DNA of 64,000 bases, from positions 79,952 through 143,951 of the forward strand of contig MNCI01010863.1 in assembly GCA_015680685.1 (NCBI GenBank), given 5' to 3'. Positions 24,785 to 35,500 of the stretch are shown here, piece after piece. This DNA comes from Gnetum montanum (lineage: Eukaryota; Streptophyta; Gnetopsida; Gnetales; Gnetaceae). How positions within the stretch are numbered: position 1 is the stretch's first letter; each line of letters begins with the position of its first letter. Under the pieces are notes generated by a model. That model was not told the origin of the DNA. It was given only the letters and a program-made list of their open reading frames with translations, and did no database searches. A program made the translations under genes and the position numbers.

Positions 24785-27100
24785 TTGTCACAAGACTATC
24801 TCCAAGCTATTCAAGAAAGATCTATCTTGACCACAATTATTGTGGAGATTAACTTTGGCCCATTCATGGAATTTATGCCAGAAGTTGTCAAGACACAGCT
24901 TAAGGTGTTATCATTATGGCCTATCCTATTTGATAGTGTTAAATGGTACCTTGGGGAAACATATTAGTTTTGGCACAATAAGGAAGAGGGTATCACAGTT
25001 TACATTGGATGAATCTTAGTTTCATTCTCAATTAAGGCAATTGTAGAAGCTTTGAATATACCCAACAAAGGGGCAAGGTTAGTGCATTTGTCCACCCGAT
25101 CTGGTCCTAAAACTAAAAAAATATGGATGAAATAGGCTTATGGCAAAGAAGATAAGGGCTATAATGAGCTAACTTTGGAAGAAAGAATCTACTTCAAAAT
25201 TGGCACTTATCACCTATTCCCAATAAAAGGACTCAACCAACTATTCACTTATGCGACTAGAGGAAGTGTGATCCTAATGGGCAAATACAATGCCAACCTC
25301 ACACAACTCTACTTTATAAAAATTTAGAAGCAATTTGAAGAAATGAAGGTAGGAAAGCCAACACTTCCATTTCCTTGCCTTATTAGAAAGTTATGCAACC
25401 AAGCTTAAATCCTGGGATACACCAATGACATTCCTAGGAGAGCACAAAATGCTTCATATGCTAAATTGCTCAAACCAACACCACCCAAAAAGGATCAAGG
25501 TGAAGAACAAGAATAAGAGCAAGAGTAAGAGCAATAACAACAAGTTCCAATACCACTACCGTAAGATTATTGACTATCAATGAGTCATCTAAAACAGAAT
25601 GTAGAAACAATTAGCTGGGGAACAAGGGAGGAGGCTAATCTTTACAGAGTTATCGACAACATCATCCAGCCCACAGTTTCAGTAGATTCAACAAGTGGAC
25701 AAACCTCACTATAGTCAAGAGAAGAGATGCAATGGTCACAGCAGATCTCTAGAAATGTTATGTCGTTCTAAGTCGTGCTTGAGATTAGAAAAGGAGCCAT
25801 AGTCATGGTAATGCAATGCCAAGATATAGCAGGAGTAGTAGAGGTGATCACTGATCACATTAAAGAATCATTCAACATACCTATTGTGCCACCGATAGAT
25901 ATAACTGGAGCCAGAGATGCTCAAATGTTAGCTAGAATCTCGATGACTCTTGTTGACCATGAGGGTGTGCTAAATAGACTACTATAGATTGGATAAGTCA
26001 TGACAACACTTTTTGACATTCCCAATGATGTCATTGCAGTACAGTCTGAACTCATTACTACCAAGGAAAAACTGATCATGGTAGAGACAAGGGCAAAGCA
26101 TGTAGAAAATGAAATTCTAAGATTACAAAAAGAGCTTGTAGTCCTAAGAGCTAAAAGAAGAGATCCCACACAATTTCTTGCACCTGACTAGATAAAACAA
26201 TTAAGAATAGAGTAGATAAATTACTTGATTAAGCAAAATAAATAGATGGCAATAGAAAATGAGAAAGTGATATGGAATGCCTCTATAGTTGAAACACAAA
26301 CATATGCACACATGAAGGCACTTACTATAGTCCAAGATGAAAATAAACAACTTTCTATTAATAACATGAGATTGACCACGATGGAAAAGCATAAAAACAT
26401 CTTAGAAGAGAGCATCCACCAGTTAAAGGAATAATTGGTGAGTGTCAACTAGGATATGAGCCACCTTACAAGAGAAAATAGAACCCTTTGAATGGAGGAG
26501 GTATGCACCATCCAACAAAAGTCAACTATTGAAATAAGCGTGTGGCAAAATGAGGTAAAGAAACATGAGAGGCTCAAGGAACACTTATGAGATCAGGTGG
26601 GCATGTACAAGCAAATCAATGAGAATGAGATCTAGATGGCCAAAGCTAGAATCAACATCATTTCAGCACAAAATCCTAACTAGCAACCCATTCTAGATAG
26701 TTATGCCCATGTTTACCAAGTGGAAGTGAAAAACAAAGACCTACAGATTGAAGACTTGAAAGAATACATGGGGTTAGCTAACCTTCGTTACGCTAACTTA
26801 GCCATGTTAACAGTAGGCAAGCCTAAGAATGAATTAGAACAGCTAGTAGCAACCACCTATGCTCTATATGAAAAAAAGTTTGTGGATCCAAAAGATGCTT
26901 TGTAGAAACTCCAAGTGGCAAACTCTCAACTAGAAGCAGTGAAGGCTAGCTACCAAGGGTAGAAGGATGTAGCAACAAATCTAGCTTTAAGATTGACATA
27001 TTATCATGAATTTTGTGAAAAAGCCAAAGCTTTTGAAGAATAAAGAAGGTAGTTCATAGCCTAGTACGTCAAGGCAAATTAGATGTTTCCATACCTGTCA
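24785..27100 (+). pseudogene. Decayed coiled-coil reading frame in the 3' part of EB
   Basis: One frame stays readable over about 2.3 kb although stops interrupt it. Open pieces lie at 24785-24967, 25775-25987, 26000-26191, 26246-26434 and 26720-26905, all in the same frame. Most of the stops are TAG. The text from 26000 onward is rich in Glu, Lys, Leu and Gln with heptad-like spacing (for example NEILRLQKELVVLRAK), which predicts a coiled coil. An earlier part reads WPILFDSVKWYLGETY. I do not recognise the family. It lies between the tail block of EB and its 3' polypurine tract, so it is either an extra gene of EB or a captured host fragment. Confidence 0.5.
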
Positions 27101-27463
27101 TGCCCATGGGATGTACCCACTCCATCACACATTACACAACAAGCATGGATGGTACATAACCCAAGAACGGAAGAGGAGAAACATTAGGCACTCCTAAACT
27201 AGTATAGATTTCAAAAGCTTGATGGCAAGGGGAAGCAACCAATGGAGAAGCCACCACCACTTGGAACTACATAAGGCTACATCAAGCTTCACCAAAATTT
27301 TATTTTTTGTTAAAGTTATCATGTTATGTTTTGTGCCATTTTTGTAAACACCATGATGGAAATTAAGGGTTATGTACATAGTAGTTAGTGTCATTAGAGT
27401 CTACCTCCCAATTTTGTAAGGAACTCCAACCTCATTTTATTTTAACTCAATGATGAGTTTTTA

Positions 27464-27479
27464 GTCAGTTATGGGGGTA
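27464..27479 (+). other. Polypurine tract of EB
   Basis: GTCAGTTATGGGGGTA abuts the 3' LTR, the same motif as in E2 to E4 with one change. Confidence 0.7.
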
Positions 27480-28390
27480 TCATAAATTGATTTTTTGTAT
27501 GCTACGATATTGGGCATCTGATATCGGAGCCATGATATCAAATCCTCGATGTCAGGGCACAAGCTACGATGTTAGATATCTAATATCACAGACATGTGCA
27601 AAACTATAAATACGATACTTAGGTGCATCATCTAGCAACAGTTTCATTCTAACCTTAGTGAAATTTTGTCAATTTTTTTCTTGATTTTAGCACTTAGCAC
27701 TTAGCAGTGTATGCCCGCAATGTGATGTTAAGTAATTGAACAGAGTCTTTATTTGAGTGGAATGTACTTGGACATGTTTTATGATCGAAAATAAAGATCA
27801 AGATTACTTTGCATCATTGCAGCGTCACTTAGATTTCTTTACTATTTGCTTAGATTAATGTTTACTGTTTTGACTTAGTATAACATTTAATATTTCCCTG
27901 GTTATTGATTTACATTTCCACGAACTTCACTTTTCTTATTGTTAAGCAGAATGGATACGATTTATTCCAAGTGTTAAGTGTGATCGTTTGGTAACCCAAT
28001 AGTATTATCACTTGGTTTGCCTAGTAACAAAATACTTGGTCATCCTAGTAATGATTGCATGAGTCTAAGACATGTGTAGAGAATCAGGAATGGATGTCCA
28101 TTGCACTAGGCTAGATTAGATTTGTTTACTATTACTTAGATTTAGAAACCTCTTCATTTACTTTATGTGTACTAGGAGAAACATGGCCCTACAACATCAA
28201 CATTACATACACCTCACTATGAGTTAAGCCTTATGCATTGATTTTACTAGCTTACTTGGGAAGACATCGATCACAAACTTAAACCAATTACTAGCATAAT
28301 TACATTACCTTGTCCATGGACTTTGATTGGGCTACATGTGAACACTCGTATCTCGTATGGTTGGGTGTTGGACTACTCCACTGCTTATCA
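27480..28390 (+). repeat. 3' LTR of EB
   Basis: 911 bp. It has GATATC-type motifs at 27504-27590, then CTATAAATACGATAC, and ends CCACTGCTTATCA. It is uninterrupted, so it shows the empty site for E3. Confidence 0.87.
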
Positions 28391-28439
28391 CAAAGAAACT
28401 TAGCTTTAAATGCATATTCAAAAGTGGACTTCTTCTTTT

Positions 28440-28830
28440 AGTCTAGCATCTCATAAATTTTGAAGGGTTCCTTTTTTTGTTGAATTGCCAAATCTTCTAT
28501 TGATTTTTGAAAAAGTTCAAAGGGATGTTATTTCTCGAATAGGGCTAGTCACGCATTTTAAAATCCTGGCTACAACTAGCAATTTTTGTAGAATTTGATA
28601 CATGATTGAGGTAGATCTTGATTTTCTTAAGTAAGAAATTCTTCTACAAGTTGGTGAAATTGAGCATATGCATAAGGTTATTTATCACAATCTTCCAAAG
28701 TCATGTCACTATTGTCATTGAGAGGGTCATATATTTGATTCATGTACTTTTATGTTGTGAAAAAAAAGGCTATGCATGCATGTTAGTACCAAGCTACTGC
28801 AAACACTAATAAGGTTTTTCTACAAATACT
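28440..28830 (+). pseudogene. DUF4283 / zinc-knuckle retroelement ORF1 fragment
   Basis: One frame from about 28550 to 28757 reads, with stops, a text ending VIYHNLPKSCHYCH then EGHIFDSCTF. The Cys/His spacing is C-x2-C-x4-H-x4-C, and the HNLP(K/P)SC(H/T)YC context is typical of the DUF4283/zf-CCHC_4 proteins of plant LINE-like elements. At least three in-frame stops make it dead. It may come from the same kind of element as 52446-52870. Confidence 0.6.
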
Positions 28831-29428
28831 GTAGATTATGCTAAGGTTTTTTATACCTATTTTGTAGATCTTGTGACAATTTCTTTTGCATTTCAATAGT
28901 TAGTCCACCTTTTTCTTTTACTGTTGTTCAACAAAATGTACCTTTGAGGAAGGTTTGAGTTAAATTAGTTTCAAAGAAATTTTTAATAACCAAGGGGAAA
29001 AACATTTTTGTTCATAAAGTCTCACAAAAACTTGTTGTTGGTTCAGAGGGTTTCCAAATGGTTCCTCATAATAAAAAACATCAAGGAACTCTATCTATTA
29101 GTGATTATATGCCAAATTTTTAAAATGGACAACATGTTCAAAATATTTTAACTACTAATAATTTGTTTGCAACCATTAGTCAAGATATGGAAATAATTTT
29201 TTTTTGATAATGTTGATTCTATTGACAAGGTAGGACCTCCTTCCCTTCCACCCAATAGTAAATCTTTTCATGAAATGTCCAATTTCCTACCCTAAAGGAG
29301 ATATTTTTCAAGATTGATTATAATGATGAAAACCTTAAAAGACATAACCAAAGCTATCGGCCTCTCCTTTTTGTTAATTTGGAGTTTCTCTGCTCCAATG
29401 TTTTTGTACTCTGAATTTTCATTTTTGA
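28831..29428. other. Intergenic, no gene seen
   Basis: AT-rich sequence upstream of the KNL2-like gene, probably the end of the older retroelement remnant. No coding signal seen. Confidence 0.5.
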
Positions 29429-29449
29429 TATATAGATATATATATATCG
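29427..29449 (+). promoter_or_regulatory. KNL2: Possible TATA region of the KNL2-like gene
   Basis: An alternating AT run containing TATATATATAT ends at 29448, about 130 bases before the first candidate start codon. The position fits a core promoter, but simple AT repeats are common here, so this is weak. Confidence 0.3.
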
Positions 29450-29581
29450 GATTCGACACCCTCCCTAATAGCAAGACTCTTGGAACTCCATCTAAAAATT
29501 TGAACGCAAGCAGCGGATCCCAAGTTTTTAAAAGTTTAAACTCAGTGCACATGCGCGGATTGCTCGCAGATCAGCAATGCG

Positions 29582-32500
29582 ATGCAGTTTTGTGTAACAA
29601 CACGTGCCAACGCTGCAACTTTCATACCAAACACCAACATGTCCATGAATAGGCCTTCCTGTTCACTTCCAGAACAAGAGCCTCCAAAACAGGTTCATTT
29701 TTTCATTAAGTTAGGGTTTTTCTTTGTCGTGCGTAATTTACAACGAGTTTTTCTTTTACCTGCAGCTGAAATCACATTTCTACGCTCATGCCGATTCCTT
29801 TTGTTGTTCGAGTGTGTTTCTTTTTTTATTTTATTTTGGTGTTGATAACATCCGGATTTTTTTCTTTGGTTATTAACATTTAAGCTGGCATTTGAAGTTT
29901 TAGCCGTGTTCACCCACGTCTGCCAGAGCGTTATTTTGATTTCATCACTCCTGTTTTAGACAGTTGGATCTTGTGTGTAATGCACTAGTTGGTGCTTATT
30001 ATCCTCTTCATTTTAAGCAGATTCAAATTTAAGAAATTTTATGGTAAGTCCTGCAGCTCATGCTTTGCAGGTTACAGCTATGTTCATGCCATTGTTTCAC
30101 ATGATCTAACACATTGAAACAATGGATGATGTTCTGGGTTCTTCTATGTTATTAAAGAATATTTATTAAAAAGGAACTGCTGCAATGCAGTAACAGTTTT
30201 ATTAGTCCATGTTCAAATTGTTATCAAACAGCCACTTCTAAAGCCATAGCTAAATTGTGCGGGCAGAAGTGAGAATACTTGTGAACAAGTTTTAAATTGG
30301 TGTATCTGAAGTGAAGGAAACCACTAATATTGTTAACCCAAAAAAGAAAAAACGAAAAAACGATGAAGAATGGATCTCAAATCCAACCAATATTCCATTG
30401 AGAATATTTGGAAGATTACATGTTTGATGTTGCCTGGAATGTAAAATAAATAAGTTAATTTGGTTCATTGTTGGTTAACAAGGGATTCCTGTCACCGTTG
30501 CTTACAATAAATAAACAATTCAGGTTATAGGTTCTTTACTACCTTACAACTTTCGTGTTCTGTACGGTTTCTGAAATAATAAACATACGATAAACATCAT
30601 TAATAGGATACATTTGAAATATCACGACATAAACAGCTCCGGATTTAACTCATCAGTGATGCGGGTATGGCTATTGAAAATTGAGTGAAGAGCTTGGAGT
30701 ACGATATATTGAGAGGACCATAAACTTTAAGTGTAATAGAAGCGGATAAATTCAAGTTGATTGGTTTGTGGATTCTTGATTCCAGACTGGGCTACACCTA
30801 GGATTGGGAGAGAGAGTTGCAGTGGCATGGATGGACCATTAAAAATGACCTGTTGGTGGGAACGTCAAAGAATGCTTATCAATATAGTGCAAATGAATTT
30901 GCTTTCTAATTTAAATGTTTTTTTGATTCGCTATTCCTCTATCAGTTGTTTAAATGATTTTTCTCTCATATATTTTATCTTCTGTTACAATTATGTCTTT
31001 CAGGTGCTTTTATTCAAATGGTTCTTAGTGAAAGTTCATGATAAAGGTTCAGAAAATGGTATCCATAATGATACTCTACAGGTGGCAGTGGGAGGCTATA
31101 CAACACCAGAGTAAGAGGCTTGGTAAAATGGATTTATTGGATTCTGTTTAGTATGCATATAGGTTCCTTTTTCACATAGAGATAGATATTCTAATTTTAA
31201 AAATGGATTATCTTCTTACAGATCACATGAAAAATATCAAACCAGTTCAATTAAATCCCGTATAGAGAAATGTCTGCTGAGAACAGTTGATGGGGCTGAT
31301 GTGAACTTGCGAGGCTTTATTGATCAACGAAAAACATATGAAAATGGATTTTCTTTCAAGGTATTGTTTGCAGTTTCAGGTTTTTTTCCCTACCTATTTC
31401 TACTATTCTAGTTTCTGTTTAATTCGTTATGAATATATGCCTGCTTTCACCAGGTGATTAATTTGTTCTATTCTGGGTTTCCATTTAATTGGGACCAATC
31501 TATAAAGGCATACCACATGCAAAATTCTGTAACTGATGGATCCATAGGTAAAGGAATGCAAACTGTTTCAGGTTGGCCATCCTTACATCTTAGTGAAAGG
31601 GGCAAGAACTTTTTAAATTTAAGATCAAATTTATTTGATGAGGCTATAAAAAATACAGAAACGGTTATAATCCAGACAATACAAAAGGAAACTGAAGTTA
31701 TTTTTAAAAAAGCTTATGCAGAAAGATTGAATAAACGAATGAGAGAAAAGGCTGATACCCTTGCTTCAATACAGAGTCCTAAGCGTCAAAAGTTGAAATC
31801 CAAAACGACACAAAGTATGATGCCTGTTTCTGACACCCATGATGAAGGGCAAGGTTATTCTGAAAAGAATGATGGCAGCTTCTATTGTCAGCATCCTTTT
31901 AGAGAAAATCAAGCATTAGGACCGGAAGGTGAATCAACATCCTTTTGCAAAGAAATATTAGAAGGGCACGATTCAATTATACAAAAGGATGTTTTAAAGT
32001 GGGATAATCCTGACAAAGCTCCCATGAATGATATTGTTTCCAAAAATCCTTTTGATGATGAAACATCCAGTTTGAGAGGTGAATTTGAAAATCAGGTGGG
32101 CTGTGATAGCATACATCATCAGAGAAATGCACCAGATGACAATACTGAAATAGCAGAGACAAGGAGACTTGGGGAAGGGAAAGAAAGTGAAAATAAACGT
32201 TATTACACACGATCATTGGCAAACGATCAAACAGCAAGAAAAGATGGTTTAGAGATAACTGCCAAGTGTTCTGGTAGTCCACGAACTCCTAATAATGTGA
32301 CTAGAACGTCAAAAAATACGACACCTAAAACAGCCAGTTCTTTTAATGAGAAGAGTGATGGTAAGTGGAATAAGTTTGGCGAACATTCCACTGGTAAATC
32401 AGAGAGAGAACGACTTCATGTTCAAGCGTCTTGTTTGACTAATGAAACAGGGATAAAATCTACTGAAATTGAAAATGAGAAGGTGGACAGTCATATTGGG

Positions 32501-35500
32501 GGTGCCAACAATGACATGTTTGTGTTTTCTTCCCAGATTGGTGAACAAGGAGGTTTTCCAGATTGTATAGCAGAAGGAAGAACAGATAACTGTAAAATAG
32601 ATAAGAAAATTACACCAAAGGGGCCTTGTTCAAATGCATTAGGATTATCAAAAAATGCAGAAGTCAGAAAGGATATAGGCAATACTAACATCAGGGGCTG
32701 TGATGACCGAAACTTCCAAGATGAAATTGGAAAATCTAAACTTCAGATAGCTACACCAGTAAGTATTTTCCTTTCTACATGAAATTGTCAATAGACATTT
32801 GTGCATGTATAACATTTATCTGTTCTGTTTTTAGAATCACTATCATTAACTTTTCTGAAGTTAAATGCAACAGCTTCCAGAGAAGGATGCAAATGGAAAC
32901 TTGCTTCTATCATCAGTTCATAACAATGGGCAATGCAGTGCAGGACATATTACAGAAGATGCAGAAGTGGATAGGGTCAGAACAAGGCAAAACAAGGTAG
33001 GCTTAGTTTTACCAGCAGGGTCAAAAAATAGTTCACGGAAGGGTCATCATAAGCCAGTGAAGGTTGGAAACGTTTCCACAGATAAATCGGACAGTGAAAG
33101 ATCCTTTCATGATCACAAGTCTTCTTTGAGTAATGAGGCCGTGATAAAGGATTCTGAATCTGATAATCCCATACTGTCCACACATGTTGAGCATGCCAAT
33201 AGTGATAAGTTGGTATTTTCTTCTCATGGCAATGAAGAAGGAGGCAACCCGTATCCTCAAACAGAAGGAAAAGCGGACAGATGTAGATATGAAAATGAAA
33301 GAGGAACACCAAAGAAGCCTTGTTCAAATCCATCAGGTTCTGTAAAAAATGTACAATTAAGAAAATATAGAGCAGGTGCAGATGACAAAGGTTGTGCTAA
33401 TTCAAAATGTCAGAACGACTCTCGAGGATCTAAACCTGAGACAGCTAAATCTGTAAGATTTCTTTTTGGTATATGTTAGTAGATTTTAACTATGAATGAA
33501 TTCATCTGTTTTTTACTTTATTTTTTGTTTGATTGTTTAGAATTTTCTATTATGGAAAAGATTCCAGAGGATGACATTGATGACTTTTTTTTTTGGGTTG
33601 TACAAAGGACCAATTAAATTCTCCAGGACATGCCGCAAATGATGTAGAAACAGATAGGAGTAGAATGAGTAAGCAAAAGGCAAATTTTGCATCAGGTTCT
33701 GTTAAAAATGTACAATTAAGAAAATATAGAGTAGGTGCAGATGACAAAGGTTGTGCTAATTCAAAATGTCAGAACGAGTCTCGAGGATCTAAGCCCGAGA
33801 CAGCTAAATCTGTAAGATTTCCTTTTGGTATATGTTACTAGATTTAAGTATGATTGAATCATCTGCTTTTAACTTTATTTTTTGTTTGATTGTTTAGAAT
33901 TTTCTATTATGGAAAAGATTCCAGAGGATGACATTGATGACTTTTTCTTTTGGGTTGTACGAAGGACCAATTAAATTCTCCAGGACATGCTGCAAATGAT
34001 GTGGAAACAGATAGGAGTAGAATGAGTAAGCAAAAGGCAAATTTTGCATCAGGTTCTGTTAAAAATGTACAATTAAGAAAATATAGAGTAGGAGCAGATG
34101 ACAAAGGTTGTGCTAATTCAAAATGTCAGAGCGAGTCTCGAGGATCTAAATCCGAGACAGCTAAATCTGTAAGATTTCTTTTTGGTATATGTTACTAGAT
34201 TTAAGTATGAATGAATTCATCTGTTTTTAACTTTATTAAGTATGAATGAATTCATCTGTTTTTAACTTTATTTTTTGTTTGATTGTTTAGAATTTTCTAT
34301 TATGGAAAAGATTCCAGAGGATGACATTGATGGCTCTTTTGTTTTTCTTTTTGGTTGCACAAAGGACCAATTAAATTCTCCAGGACATGCTGCAAACGAT
34401 GTAGAAACAGATAGGAGTAGAATGAGTAAGCAAGAGGCAAAATTTGCATCGGGTTCTGTTAAATTAGGTATTAATGTGGCTTGTGGCACCTTAGGAAGAT
34501 CTAAGAACATTCAAATGGATAAAGAATGGTATCCATCAAAAGAACGTGGTTCAAGTCCTTTAGGATTATCAAAAAATGCACTGCCAAGGAAAGGTAATGT
34601 AGATACGGATGTCAGGGGTTGTGTTGATATGAATGCTCAAAATGAGACTGGACAAATGGAACTCGAGACGCGTATACGTGTAAGAGTGTTCTCCTTTATG
34701 TACAGATTTGTAAATTTGTTTGAGTAAATGCTTGGTAATTATTCATTTCTGACTTTAGGATTACTCTCCTGACCATTTAGAGATTTTCATCATGCAACAG
34801 GCATCAGATGATGACAAGCGTGCCATGCTGAGGTCTTCATTTCATACCAATACAGAAAGAAGTTTTCTAGGACATTCTAACAAAGATGCAGAAGCAGATA
34901 TTTTTACAGGGAGTAAACAAGGAAGTAGAAAGAAGAAGGCTTGCACAGTTCAACAAGAATCATCAAAAAATAGGTTGTCTAAAGATAATGGTGTAGATAC
35001 CAGTGTCTTGGCTTGTGGCAATTCAGATAATCAAAATATCGACACCGACATGGCAGAGATTCTGAAACCTGGAGCTGTAAGATGTTCTCGTCTATTTTAT
35101 TGTCAAAGTCTATACATATAGACATGGTGATGATTCATTTGTCTCAGGAAATACTACTGAATGGTAAGTGTTTTCTTATGAAACAGATTCAAAAGGATGG
35201 CAATGGTGAGATATTTGCAAATTCATCTTGTGTCAGTGACCAAAGGATTCCAGAGCATGCGACTGAAGGAGAAACACCTGGCAGTAGTCTGAATAAAAAA
35301 CGCGGCAGAAGGGGCAAGCCTTTCTCAACTACGTGCTCATCATCGTCAAATTCGCTGTCAAGAAATGATGGTGCAAATACCAATGACAGAGAAACATTAA
35401 AGGATGCGATGGGAAGTCCGAAACTTCAGACCCCGAAATCTGTAAGATGCCTGTTCTTGACATGTAATATTTTCAGTTCGTTACCGATGCAGACTAGTGA

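Larger units (their letters stand above)
10180..28390 (+). mobile_element. EB: diverged gag-protease LTR element with nested insertions
   Basis: The 3' LTR is 27480-28390. The matching 5' LTR is in two pieces, 10180-10475 and about 17360-17973, because E3 is inserted in it; together the pieces give the same length, about 910 bp. Then come a decayed tRNA-Asp primer site, gag-protease (18110 to about 21560), a solo family A LTR (22416-23244), a tail block shared with E2, and a 3.5-kb segment with a decayed coiled-coil frame. Possible target duplications are CAAAT/CAAAG (4 of 5). Without insertions the element is about 10.5 kb. Both gag and protease have many stops. Confidence 0.82.
32874..35441 (+). 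repeat. KNL2: Tandem array of homologous phase-0 exons in the KNL2-like gene
   Basis: Six consecutive exons start after homologous acceptors and end at homologous donors, often AAATCT|GTAAGAT. Each is a multiple of three (193, 68, 68, 123, 92 and 85 codons in my model). Their proteins share an opening like PEDDIDG, then GHAANDVETDR, a Cys/Ser/Asn/Lys segment (SKNxxxRK or SVKNVQLRKY), (R/K)GCxxxxxQ(N/D)E and a closing ETAKS or LQTPKS. The 3' end of the large exon 31454-32758 has the same closing module. The array therefore grew by repeated exon duplication, which never disturbs the frame. Confidence 0.82.

Noticed and set aside
30761-31114. An alternative first coding exon of KNL2 starting at 30761
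   Set aside because: The frame crosses a good acceptor (TTTCAG before 31004), and the part upstream of it shows no KNL2-like text; joining 29692 to 31004 keeps the phase and gives a typical short N-terminus before SANTA.
31977-33333. Minus-strand frames of 101 to 118 codons opposite the KNL2 exons
   Set aside because: They lie opposite coding exons and have no recognisable domain; the plus-strand frames join into a coherent protein with SANTA and CENPC-k.
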